In this document: positions 32,868 through 41,095 of the stretch, piece after piece
Layout: the number at the start of each line of letters is the position of its first letter
How positions within the stretch are numbered: position 1 is the stretch's first letter
The notes under the pieces: generated by a model
Seen by the model: only the letters and a program-made list of their open reading frames with translations
Told to the model about the DNA's origin: nothing
Databases searched by the model: none
Translations under genes and position numbers: made by a program
Source of the DNA: Candidatus Polarisedimenticolia bacterium
GTDB taxonomy: Bacteria > Acidobacteriota > Polarisedimenticolia > Gp22-AA2
Length of the DNA stretch: 56,599 nt
Assembly (NCBI GenBank): GCA_036001465.1
Contig: DASYUH010000044.1
Span: 1-56,599 of the forward strand
Reading direction: 5' to 3'

Positions 32868-35122
32868 GAGGCCCGGCGCGGATCCGCCGTCCCGGCGCGG
32901 CCCGGCTCGCCGCGGCGCTCGGCCTGGCGCTCCTGACGCCGCCCCTCCTGGCATGGACGGCCCGGCCGCTCCTGGCGCAGGAGGAGGAAGACCTGACCGC
33001 CGCCCTGAAGTCGATGCGCGCCGCATTCAACCGGGCGCGGGAGCGGATCGAAAACCTCGACTTCACCGGCGCGGCGCGCGAGCTCTCGACCATCATCGAG
33101 CCGCGCAAGGCCGCGAAGGCCGCCGACCTGAGCGTCGAGGAGATGAACCTCCTGTGCGCCGCCTACGACATGCGGGCGCGCGCCCTGTTCAACCTGGGAA
33201 ACGTCAAGTCGGCGGAGGGGGACTTCGCGGCGCTCCTGAAGCTCAATCCCGGCTACGCCATCGACCGCCAGACCCTGTCTCCGAAGGTCGTCGATCTCTT
33301 CGACCGGGTGCGGGGGAAGATCGCCGGCCTCCTGATCCTGCATCTCGATCCCCCCAGGGCCCGGCTCCTGGTCGACGGCGATCCGGTCGAGCGGCAGGGG
33401 GTCGGAACGATCGCCGTCCTGTCGGGAAACCACATGCTGCGCGCCGAGGCCGACGGCTACGACCCGTTCGAGGAGATGATCGCGGTGGTCGCCGGCGCCG
33501 AGACCCGCAAGACGATCACCCTGCGCCCGAACCGGCGCACCCTCCAGTTCGTCACCGTGCCGCCCGGAGTGAGCGTGTCGGTCGACGGCGGCCCCGCCGT
33601 CCTGTCCGCGGGCCCGGCGACGCCCGAGTCGGAGGCGCTGGCGCAGCAGGGGGGCTTCGATCCCAAGAACGCCTCGGCCCCGCTGCTCATCCCGATGGTG
33701 ACCGCCGGCGATCACAAGGTGACCTTCGAGAAGAGCTGCTACCAGTCCCGCGCCCTCGCCATCAAGGTGAGCCTCGACCTCGAGCAGAACGCCCCCATGA
33801 AGTTCACGCCGGTGGTCCTGCAGGACGCCAAGAGCGAGCTGCGCCTGACCTCGACCCCCTCCGGCGCGGACGTGTTCGTGGACGGGGAGAAGAAGGGGAC
33901 CACGCCCCTCGTGCTCCCCGGACAGTGCGGCGGGGAGCGCGACCTGGCGGTGATCAAGCCGGACGTCGGCTCCTGGTCCGAGCGCATCCGCCTGTCCGCC
34001 GGCGAGGTGAACACGCTCGACGTGAAGCTGCGCCCGACCCTGGCCTACGTCGGCACCTTCCGGCTCGACGAGTGGGGCCGCGCCGTCTGGAGCGACGAGG
34101 ACAAGCCGCTTCTGGACGAGCTGGCGAAGGGGCTCAAGACGCTCAACGTCGTGCGCACTCCCGCGACCCTGCAGGCGCTGCGCGACTCGATCATCAAGTG
34201 GATGATCACCGAGCCGGAAGAAGTGCGGGCCGGCACGCTCCTGCCGCCGGCCATCCTCGAGGAGGCCGCCTCGAGCGCCAGGGCCGACCTCGTGCTCGCC
34301 GGCCTGACGCTGGGAGGAGACAACGAAAAATCGTGGACGCTGGCCCTTTATTCGGTCCAGCACCCGGCGCCGGATGTCGTGCGCCTGCGGCTCGACCAGC
34401 CCGAGGGGGTGCGCGAGTTCGTGAAGCGGCTGGACACCGCCCCGCCCAGCCGGGGGCCGTGGTGGGGGATGGGCCTGGTGGACAGCCTCCTCGACGGGCA
34501 GGGCGATCCCGACGGCCCGCTCGTGGTCCGCGTCCTGCCGGGCGGCCCCGCGTCCAAGGCCGGCCTCCGCGAGGGGGACCGGATCCATGCCGTGGGCAAT
34601 CGCAAGACGCCGGGGGTGCGCGACGTGAACCAGGCGATCGCCGCCGAGATGTCCCGCCCGGGAGGGCTGAAGCCGACCCTCGTCCTGGCGGTGGAGGACG
34701 CGTCGGGGCCGCGCACCGTCCGCCTGACCCCGGACGAGGGGCCGATCGTCACACCGCTCAGCGATCCGTCCCTCCTGTACAACCGGGCCCTGGCCGAGTT
34801 CCGCCTGCGCTCGAGGGCCGCCACGGAGGACGGCGATCGCGGCGCGTCCCTTCTGAACCTGGGGGTCGCCTACATGCACTTCCGGGTGTACGACAAGGCC
34901 GAATCGGAGGGGTTCGCCCGGGCCGGCCTGCCGACCGTCACCGGCGTGTCCCAGGGGACCGTTCTGTACTATCGCGGCCTGTGCGCCCTGCGTCGCGGCA
35001 ACCCCGCCGCCGCCCGGAGCGCGTTCGAGCAGGCCCGGGCGCAGGCCGGCAGCACCCTGGACAGCGGGGACGGCCCGTCGGCCGCGTCCGCGGCGTCCAG
35101 GATGCTCAAGGCGATCGATTGA
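32864..35122 (+). CDS. Exported TPR-PEGA-PDZ multidomain protein
   Basis: This 752-residue protein has a signal peptide (residues 1-38). Helical repeats follow (45-140, with ALFNLGNVKSAEGDFAALLK), then three PEGA-like domains (about 150-385: DPPRARLLVDGDPV, VPPGVSVSVDGG, TPSGADVFVDGEKKGTTPL). Next is a mixed domain (390-525), a PDZ domain (about 530-620: VVRVLPGGPASKAGLREGDR) and C-terminal TPRs (LLNLGVAYMHFRVYDKAE). The ATG overlaps the previous stop (ATGA). Shared PEGA repeats with the kinase suggest a common ligand or direct contact. Confidence 0.82.
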   Translation: MRGPARIRRPGAARLAAALGLALLTPPLLAWTARPLLAQEEEDLTAALKSMRAAFNRARERIENLDFTGAARELSTIIEPRKAAKAADLSVEEMNLLCAAYDMRARALFNLGNVKSAEGDFAALLKLNPGYAIDRQTLSPKVVDLFDRVRGKIAGLLILHLDPPRARLLVDGDPVERQGVGTIAVLSGNHMLRAEADGYDPFEEMIAVVAGAETRKTITLRPNRRTLQFVTVPPGVSVSVDGGPAVLSAGPATPESEALAQQGGFDPKNASAPLLIPMVTAGDHKVTFEKSCYQSRALAIKVSLDLEQNAPMKFTPVVLQDAKSELRLTSTPSGADVFVDGEKKGTTPLVLPGQCGGERDLAVIKPDVGSWSERIRLSAGEVNTLDVKLRPTLAYVGTFRLDEWGRAVWSDEDKPLLDELAKGLKTLNVVRTPATLQALRDSIIKWMITEPEEVRAGTLLPPAILEEAASSARADLVLAGLTLGGDNEKSWTLALYSVQHPAPDVVRLRLDQPEGVREFVKRLDTAPPSRGPWWGMGLVDSLLDGQGDPDGPLVVRVLPGGPASKAGLREGDRIHAVGNRKTPGVRDVNQAIAAEMSRPGGLKPTLVLAVEDASGPRTVRLTPDEGPIVTPLSDPSLLYNRALAEFRLRSRAATEDGDRGASLLNLGVAYMHFRVYDKAESEGFARAGLPTVTGVSQGTVLYYRGLCALRRGNPAAARSAFEQARAQAGSTLDSGDGPSAASAASRMLKAID

Positions 35123-35128
35123 CACCGA

Positions 35129-35157
35129 TTGACACCGGCCCGACCGGACACTACATT
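35129..35157 (+). promoter_or_regulatory. Promoter placed for leaderless transcription of the DUF4388 gene
   Basis: TTGACA (35129-35134), a 17-bp spacer and TACATT (35152-35157) form a strong promoter. A second TTGACA lies 10 bp upstream (35119-35124). The ATG at 35166 is only 8 nt after the -10 box, so transcription would start at or next to the start codon. Confidence 0.65.
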
Positions 35158-35165
35158 TCCGAATT

Positions 35166-35915
35166 ATGAGTGGGTCCGCCCAGGCATCGCACTCTCCCGT
35201 CCCGCCGCCACGCGCCTCCCGCGACGGGGAGATCCGCTCGACGACGATCCCCAAGCTGTTCCACGAGATGTCCGCCACGCGCGCCACGGGCCTGCTCACG
35301 GTGACCGACGGACCCATAAGGAAGTCGGTCCAGTTCAAGAACGGCGCCGTGCTGTTCGCCTCCTCGAACCAGCGCGACGACCGCCTGAACCAGTTCCTGC
35401 TGTCGGCCGGCATCGTCGGGTTGACCGACCTGATGAAGGCCCTCGAGGTCATGGTGGCGACCAAGGACCGGCTGGGGGAGGTCCTGGTGCGCTACAAGAT
35501 GCTGACCCCGGATCAGGTCGAGAAATACGTGCGCACGCAGGTCTGCGAGATCGTCTACTCGACCTTCCAGTGGACCCGCGGGCGCTTCACCTTCGAGGAG
35601 AAACCGCCGGCCTCGGAGAACATCACCATCGGCCTCACGGGCGACGCGATCGTGATCGAGGGGGTCAAGCGGATCGCCTCGTGGGCGCGGGCCTACGAGG
35701 AGATCGGCGGCCTGAACTCCGAATACCGCACCACCCGCGAGATGCCGGCGATCGTCAAGGACCTCCCGCTGTCGGCGGGGGAGAAGGAGCTCGTCAAGCA
35801 GTGCGACGTGCCGACGTCGCTGGAAGAGATGTGCGAGTCCTCCAAGCTCCCCGACCTCGACGTCTGCCGCTCGGTCTGGGCCCTCCTGCTCGTGGGCGCG
35901 TTGATGAAGGCGTAG
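35166..35915 (+). CDS. DUF4388 (PATAN-type) protein
   Basis: This is a 249-residue cytoplasmic protein. An N-terminal DUF4388 region (about 28-150) has STTIPKLFHEMSATRATGLL, VQFKNGAVLFASSNQ and TFQWTRGRFTFEE; such domains occur in signalling proteins, often next to receiver domains, in delta-proteobacteria and Acidobacteria. The C-terminal third is helical. There is no ribosome site before ATG 35166, consistent with a leaderless message. It probably belongs functionally with the upstream kinase cluster. Confidence 0.85.
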   Translation: MSGSAQASHSPVPPPRASRDGEIRSTTIPKLFHEMSATRATGLLTVTDGPIRKSVQFKNGAVLFASSNQRDDRLNQFLLSAGIVGLTDLMKALEVMVATKDRLGEVLVRYKMLTPDQVEKYVRTQVCEIVYSTFQWTRGRFTFEEKPPASENITIGLTGDAIVIEGVKRIASWARAYEEIGGLNSEYRTTREMPAIVKDLPLSAGEKELVKQCDVPTSLEEMCESSKLPDLDVCRSVWALLLVGALMKA

Positions 35916-35960
35916 CCCGGCAAATCCCATCTGCTCTAACGTTCCATCGTGATCCTGCCG

Positions 35961-35975
35961 AAACACCCAGTGTTT
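35961..35975. promoter_or_regulatory. Inverted repeat upstream of the EPS promoter, operator candidate
   Basis: AAACAC (35961-35966) and GTGTTT (35970-35975) are perfect 6-bp arms around CCA. The site ends 17 bp before the -35 box of the EPS promoter, a position suited to an activator. There is no T-run after it, so it is not a typical terminator. Confidence 0.45.
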
Positions 35976-35992
35976 GAGGGGTCTTCCGCCTA

Positions 35993-36021
35993 TTGACTAA
36001 ACCGCCCCATTTCAATATATG
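35993..36021 (+). promoter_or_regulatory. Sigma70-type promoter of the exopolysaccharide operon
   Basis: TTGACT (35993-35998), a 17-bp spacer and TATATG (36016-36021) lie in the 196-nt gap between the DUF4388 gene and the first EPS gene. The leader would be about 85 nt, ending in a strong GGGAGGGAG ribosome site. Confidence 0.65.
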
Positions 36022-36111
36022 TGCGTGTGATCGTTCTGCGGATGGCGCCTCGCGCGCGCAATCTCTGAATCCCTGTGTGCCCGACACCGCAAGCTTTCGA
36101 GGGAGGGAGAA

Positions 36112-36696
36112 ATGGCGACTCGTAGGCCCGCAACGGCGCGCCGGACCCTGGCCGTCGCTGTGATGATCTGCCTGGCTTTCGGTCCTGGATCCATCGCACC
36201 GCTTCAGGCGCAGTCGGCCGCGGAGGAAATCGGGCACGGCTCGATTCGCGGGACGCTCTTCCAGTCCGACGAGAAGACGCCGCTCTCCGGCGCGAAGGTC
36301 ATCGCGATCAACGTCCGGACCGGCCGGCAATTCACCAGCGAGCCCACGACCGAGGGGGGATCCTACGCCGTCACCGGGCTGACCGGCGGGACGTACGACG
36401 TGGTCGTCGAGGTGGGCGGCAACCTGTTCGTCGTCGACAACATCGTCGACATTTCGCCCGGCGAGGGCGTGTCCCGTTCGTTCGCGGTCCAGCCCCAGAG
36501 GCCGGCGAACCGCAAGATCGCCAAGATGGCGATGCCGCAGGGCAGCGCCACGCCCATCGGCGAGGCGACGGCGACGCCGCATTTCTGGACCAGCACGAGC
36601 GGCAAGGTCCTGATCGGCGTGCTCTCGGCCGGCGCGGCGGTCGCGCTGTACAACGGCCTCAAGAACGACGATAACGCGAGCCCCTCGTCGCCCTAA
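36112..36696 (+). CDS. Exported carboxypeptidase-regulatory-like domain protein
   Basis: This 194-residue protein has a signal peptide (about 1-34, ending PLQAQ). A single Ig-like beta-sandwich of the carboxypeptidase regulatory/CNA-B type spans about 42-125 (IRGTLFQSDEKTPLSGAKV, GGSYAVTGLTGGTYDVVVEV). A C-terminal hydrophobic stretch (GKVLIGVLSAGAAVALYNGL) could sit in a membrane. It is the first gene after the EPS promoter and is probably co-expressed with the export proteins. The function is not known; a polymer-binding or assembly role is possible. Confidence 0.75.
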   Translation: MATRRPATARRTLAVAVMICLAFGPGSIAPLQAQSAAEEIGHGSIRGTLFQSDEKTPLSGAKVIAINVRTGRQFTSEPTTEGGSYAVTGLTGGTYDVVVEVGGNLFVVDNIVDISPGEGVSRSFAVQPQRPANRKIAKMAMPQGSATPIGEATATPHFWTSTSGKVLIGVLSAGAAVALYNGLKNDDNASPSSP

Positions 36697-36713
36697 CCAC
36701 CAGTCCCTAAACG

Positions 36714-37979
36714 GTGAGACATCCTGGCCTGAAGGGCAAGCCTCCATACCGGTGTATTGCCGCACTGGTCGCCCTCCTGATGCCCGCCTCCGTGCGCGCC
36801 GCGCAGCCGGCCTCGGACGGGCCGCCGATCGACCCCGATCTCTCGACCGAGAAGATGGTCCGGGCCGGTCCCTTCCATATCCGCCCCTTCGTCCTCTTCA
36901 AGGACATCGGCTACGACGACAACGTTCGTTTCGAGGCGCAGGCGCGTGAAGGGGATGCCACCGCGACCGCCGGGGGCGGGCTCGACGCCCTGGTCCTGGC
37001 CGGGGATCGGGGCGGTCTGAGGTTGTTCCAGGAGTTCGACTACGTCGCGTTTCAGAGCCAGACCACCCTCAACCACTGGAACGGCACCGCGCGGGCGCGA
37101 GGCATCCTGCTGCTCAAGCGGCTTCAGCTGTCGCTCGAGGACCATTTCCGATCCGAGCGCGAGAGGCCGAGCGCCGAGATCGATCAGCGGCTGCGCCGGG
37201 AGACCAACGCGGTCACGGCGGCACTCAAGTCGATTGGCCTCGGCCGGCTGGGACTCGAAGGCTACGCGCGCGGAGAGCGGATCGACTACGCGACCGAGAA
37301 CGCGGCCCTGCAGCAGGCGGTCGACCGGCTGAACCGTGACGAGGCGACGCTGTCCGTCACCAGCCAAGTGCGGCTCCTGCCCAAGACGACCTTCCTCCTG
37401 GAGGGCCGCGTGTCACGCATCCTCTTCGAGGACCGAAGCATGGGCCGCGACGCGCGCAAGCGGGCGATCCTGCCGGGAGTCCGGCTTCAGCCCTCCGCAT
37501 TCGTGCAAGGCGAGCTGCGTGCCGGGCCGCTGGTCCTCGAGGCGCGCGACCGTCCCGGCAGCGACTACCGGGGCATGGTCGGTGAAGGTAACCTGGCGAC
37601 CCGCCTCGGCCGCGCCGCCCGCCTCAAGGGATCATTCGCCCGCGACGTCCAGTTCTCGACTCTGACGGACAATCTCTTCTACGTCGGAACCTCCTGGTCG
37701 GGCGCCTTCGAACAATTCTTCTCGCGTCGCCTGAGCGGCGAGATCTCCTACGGCCGCTCGTTGAACCATTACCCCAAGGACGTGACGCGCAGCGGGCCGA
37801 ATCCGTTCCAGGGGATCCGGGACGACCGCTTCAGCGACTACCGCGCCACGGTGCGCTATCGGCCGAACCCCAGGATGACGATGGAGGCCAGCGCCTGGCG
37901 CCTCGATCGGGACTCGACGGACGACTTCTACGACCGGGTGCGCAATTTCTTCACCATCGGATCGACTTACAGTTTCTAG
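36714..37979 (+). CDS. Outer-membrane beta-barrel protein of the EPS locus
   Basis: A signal peptide (RCIAALVALLMPASVRAA) is followed by about 390 residues rich in alternating polar and hydrophobic strands, ending in FTIGSTYSF with the terminal phenylalanine typical of outer-membrane barrels. It resembles the putative beta-barrel porin family found in exosortase or Wzx/Wzy EPS loci. It starts at GTG 36714, 17 nt after the previous gene, and lies 8 nt before the Wza-like gene. It may help the polymer cross or attach to the outer membrane. Confidence 0.75.
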   Translation: MRHPGLKGKPPYRCIAALVALLMPASVRAAQPASDGPPIDPDLSTEKMVRAGPFHIRPFVLFKDIGYDDNVRFEAQAREGDATATAGGGLDALVLAGDRGGLRLFQEFDYVAFQSQTTLNHWNGTARARGILLLKRLQLSLEDHFRSERERPSAEIDQRLRRETNAVTAALKSIGLGRLGLEGYARGERIDYATENAALQQAVDRLNRDEATLSVTSQVRLLPKTTFLLEGRVSRILFEDRSMGRDARKRAILPGVRLQPSAFVQGELRAGPLVLEARDRPGSDYRGMVGEGNLATRLGRAARLKGSFARDVQFSTLTDNLFYVGTSWSGAFEQFFSRRLSGEISYGRSLNHYPKDVTRSGPNPFQGIRDDRFSDYRATVRYRPNPRMTMEASAWRLDRDSTDDFYDRVRNFFTIGSTYSF

Positions 37980-37987
37980 GTGACGCC

Positions 37988-38863
37988 ATGAGGCGACTCA
38001 GACTTCTCTTCGCGTGCGGGGTGCTTGTCGGGGCGCCGGCCGTCATTCACGCCGACGCCCCTGTATCGGTGGCCAGCGTCGCCGTGCCCGGCGTCGCCAT
38101 GGGGGATCGGCCGGTCGGGGCCGAGGACCTGCTGGAGATCAACGTGTTCGAGATCCCCGAGCTGAACCGGACCGTCCGGGTCTCCGAGAAGGGGACCATC
38201 TCTCTGCCGCTGCTCGGGGAGATGACGGTGAACGGTCTGACCACCGTCCAGCTCGAGGACCGGCTGCGCGGATCGCTGAGCGAGAAGTACGTGCAGGACC
38301 CGCAAGTATCGGTCTTCGTCAAGGAGTTTGGCGGCAAGAAGGTGTCGGTCATCGGAGCGGTCGGCAAGCCCGGCGTCTACCCGATGCTCGGTCCGCGCAC
38401 GCTGCTTCAGGTGCTTTCCGAGGCCGGCGGCCTGAGCAAGGAGATGGGCTCCCATCTGTATCTGATTCGCGCCGGCTCCGCCGGCTCGAACGAGACGATT
38501 CCGATCAACTTAAACGACCTGATGATGAACCGCGACCCGGCCCTCAACCTCCCCGTGAACCCGGGAGACGTCATCAGCGTTCCGATCGATCGGCCGGTCT
38601 CCATCTTCGTGGACGGCGCGGTGCGAACGCCGGGGCGCCTGGAGGAGGTGGCCAGCCGGCCGATCACCCTCCTGCAGGCGATCGCCAAGGCGGGCGGCGC
38701 CACCGACCGGGCCAGCCTGAAGGCCGTGCAGATTCTAAGGCGGGGCGAGGACCAGACGAAATCGACCGCCCGGTTCAACCTGAAGCGGATTCGCCAGGGG
38801 AAGGACCCGGACCCGATCCTCGAGGACGGGGACGTCGTCGTGGTTCCGGAAACGTTCTTCTAG
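37988..38863 (+). CDS. Wza-like polysaccharide export protein (PES plus SLBB)
   Basis: This 291-residue exported protein has a signal peptide (1-23), then a polysaccharide export domain (VGAEDLLEINVFEIPELNRT, KGTISLPLLGEMTV). Two SLBB domains follow, one starting KKVSVIGAVGKPGVYPM and one with IFVDGAVRTPGRLEE. It is shorter than E. coli Wza and I see no C-terminal amphipathic barrel helix, so outer-membrane passage may rely on the neighbouring beta-barrel. No lipobox cysteine is evident. Confidence 0.9.
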   Translation: MRRLRLLFACGVLVGAPAVIHADAPVSVASVAVPGVAMGDRPVGAEDLLEINVFEIPELNRTVRVSEKGTISLPLLGEMTVNGLTTVQLEDRLRGSLSEKYVQDPQVSVFVKEFGGKKVSVIGAVGKPGVYPMLGPRTLLQVLSEAGGLSKEMGSHLYLIRAGSAGSNETIPINLNDLMMNRDPALNLPVNPGDVISVPIDRPVSIFVDGAVRTPGRLEEVASRPITLLQAIAKAGGATDRASLKAVQILRRGEDQTKSTARFNLKRIRQGKDPDPILEDGDVVVVPETFF

Positions 38864-38872
38864 AGGACACGG

Positions 38873-41071
38873 ATGAAAGAGGCACAGGAGCGCGACAGCC
38901 ACCTGCTCGACTACTGGAACGTCCTCCAGAAGCGACGCTGGGTGATCTACACGTCCTTGACCGTCCTGACGGTCACAGTGACGCTCGGGTCGCTGCTGAT
39001 GCGGCCGATCTACACGGCCACGACCCGCCTGCAGATCGAGCCGGCCGCGCCAAACATCCTGCCGTTCCAGGACGTGATGGCGACCGCTCCCGACCAGCGG
39101 AACGACTTCTATCAGACGCAGTACGGGCTCATCCAGAGCCGCCGGGTTGCCCGCGAGGTCATCGCCTCCCTCGGGCTGGACAAGCATCCCGACTTCAAGG
39201 CCAATAGTGCTCCGGTAGAGGACCTCGTGGAAGGGAAGCGGATCGATCGCTTCCTCGCAAACCTCAAAGTGGCGCCGGTGCGCAACAGCCGACTGGTGGA
39301 CGTGTCCTTCTCCTCGCACGATCGCGCGCTTGCCGCCCGGGCGGCGAATCGGGTCGCGGACACCTACATCGCCTTCAACACCAAGGCCGAGTACAACACG
39401 TCCGAGCGCGCCACTACCTCGCTCACGCATCAGATCGCCAACCTGCAGGACGAGATCGACGCCAAGGAGAAGGAGCTGCAGGCGTACGCCAAAGACATGG
39501 GGATCTTCGTCCTGAACGAGAAGCAGAACATCATCCTGAAAAACTTGAACGACATGAGCGACACCTTCGCACGCGCCCAGGCGGACCGGATCGACAAGGA
39601 GGCGCGCTTCGCCGCCCTGCGGCAGGCCAGCCCGGTTGACCTTCCCGAAGTCATGGACAGCAAGCTGATCCAGGACCTGACCGCCAAATCCGCCGAGCTG
39701 ACCCGGCGGCATGCCGAGTTGTCGAAGAAATACAAGTCGGACTGGCCTGAGATGACCCGGCTGCGTGGCCAGAGCGAGGAGACCGACGCGCGCTTGCAGG
39801 CCGAGCGCCGGTCGATCTATGACCAGGTGCTGGGGGCGGCGGAAAGCGCCTACATGGCGGCGCGCAACAAGGAAACCTACCTGGCCCGGGCGATCGAAGA
39901 CCTCAAGCGCCAGTCGCAGGAGTTTGGGCTCAAGGAGATCCAGTACAACAACCTGAAGGCGCAGGTGGCCAACAAGCGCGGCACCCTCGAAGCGCTGGTG
40001 CGTCGCCAGAGCGAAACCAGCTCGTCGGCTGGCCTCAATGATCTCGTTTCCGGCAACGTGCGAATCGTCGACCCTGCCGAGTTGCCGGCGCGGCCCAGCT
40101 CCCCCAGGATCCTGCTCAATATCTTCCTGAGCATCGTCACAGGCCTCGGTCTCGGAGTCGGCCTGGCGTTCTTCTTCGAGTATCTCGACAAGTCGGTCAA
40201 GACAGCGGAGGAGATGCACGAGGCGACGGGCCTGCCGACCATCGGCCTGGTCCCGAGCCTCCAGACGGAGGGGGGGCGGCTGCGGATCATTAGGGCCAAC
40301 GGCAAAGAGCCGCCCCCGGGTGTGCACGTCGAGCTCATCTCGCGCGACGATCCCAAATCGAAGATCGCGGAGGCGTTCCGGGAAATCCGGACCGCCCTCC
40401 TGGTATCCCAGCCGGGCGGGGCGCCGCGCACCATCCTGATCGCCAGCACGCAGCCGGGGGAAGGGAAGACGGCCGTCTCCCTGAACCTGGCGATCACCCT
40501 GGCGCAGATGGGGAAGCGGGTCCTTCTCGTGGACGGCGACCTGCGTCGCCCTAGGCTCCACAAGCTGCTGGAGGTGGAAAACGTCCGGGGGCTGTCGAAC
40601 TACCTGAGCGGGGCCGGTACGATCTGGCCGGAGCCGTGCAACACGGGCGTTCCCGGCCTCGACATCATACCGAGCGGCCCCATTCCGCCCAACCCTGCGG
40701 ATCTGCTCGACACCGAGCGCTTCGGTCAGTTGCAGTCCGAGCTCGAGGCGCACCGATACGACCATGTCATCTACGACTCGCCCCCTATCCTGGCCGTGGC
40801 CGATCCGGCCATCATGGCCGGCCGGATCGAAGCCGTGCTGGTCGTCGTGCACGCGGGGGTCACGGGGAAGGACGCCCTGGGCCACGCGGCCCGCAAGCTC
40901 GCGCAGGTCAAAGCCAAGGTCCTCGGGTGCGTCCTCAACCAGGTCGATCTGTCGCAGCAGGGGTACTACGGATACGGATACAAGCGTTACTACGGAGAAG
41001 AAACCGACAAGCTTCCGGCGCCTCGGCCTGAGGTCCAGCGCAGGCCGCCGGAGCAGACGCTTCAAGGCTGA
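38873..41071 (+). CDS. Wzc-like tyrosine autokinase and chain-length regulator
   Basis: The 732-residue protein has an N-terminal Wzz domain between two membrane helices (about 22-42 and 420-442), with coiled coils in between. The cytoplasmic BY-kinase domain has Walker A in STQPGEGKTAVS, Walker A' in LLVDGDLRRPRL and Walker B in VIYDSPPIL. A C-terminal tyrosine cluster (QQGYYGYGYKRYYGEE, near residues 692-707) is the autophosphorylation tail. Cycling of this phosphorylation controls polymer length and export with Wza. Confidence 0.93.
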   Translation: MKEAQERDSHLLDYWNVLQKRRWVIYTSLTVLTVTVTLGSLLMRPIYTATTRLQIEPAAPNILPFQDVMATAPDQRNDFYQTQYGLIQSRRVAREVIASLGLDKHPDFKANSAPVEDLVEGKRIDRFLANLKVAPVRNSRLVDVSFSSHDRALAARAANRVADTYIAFNTKAEYNTSERATTSLTHQIANLQDEIDAKEKELQAYAKDMGIFVLNEKQNIILKNLNDMSDTFARAQADRIDKEARFAALRQASPVDLPEVMDSKLIQDLTAKSAELTRRHAELSKKYKSDWPEMTRLRGQSEETDARLQAERRSIYDQVLGAAESAYMAARNKETYLARAIEDLKRQSQEFGLKEIQYNNLKAQVANKRGTLEALVRRQSETSSSAGLNDLVSGNVRIVDPAELPARPSSPRILLNIFLSIVTGLGLGVGLAFFFEYLDKSVKTAEEMHEATGLPTIGLVPSLQTEGGRLRIIRANGKEPPPGVHVELISRDDPKSKIAEAFREIRTALLVSQPGGAPRTILIASTQPGEGKTAVSLNLAITLAQMGKRVLLVDGDLRRPRLHKLLEVENVRGLSNYLSGAGTIWPEPCNTGVPGLDIIPSGPIPPNPADLLDTERFGQLQSELEAHRYDHVIYDSPPILAVADPAIMAGRIEAVLVVVHAGVTGKDALGHAARKLAQVKAKVLGCVLNQVDLSQQGYYGYGYKRYYGEETDKLPAPRPEVQRRPPEQTLQG

Positions 41072-41095
41072 GGATCACGAAACACCGGGGCCCTC

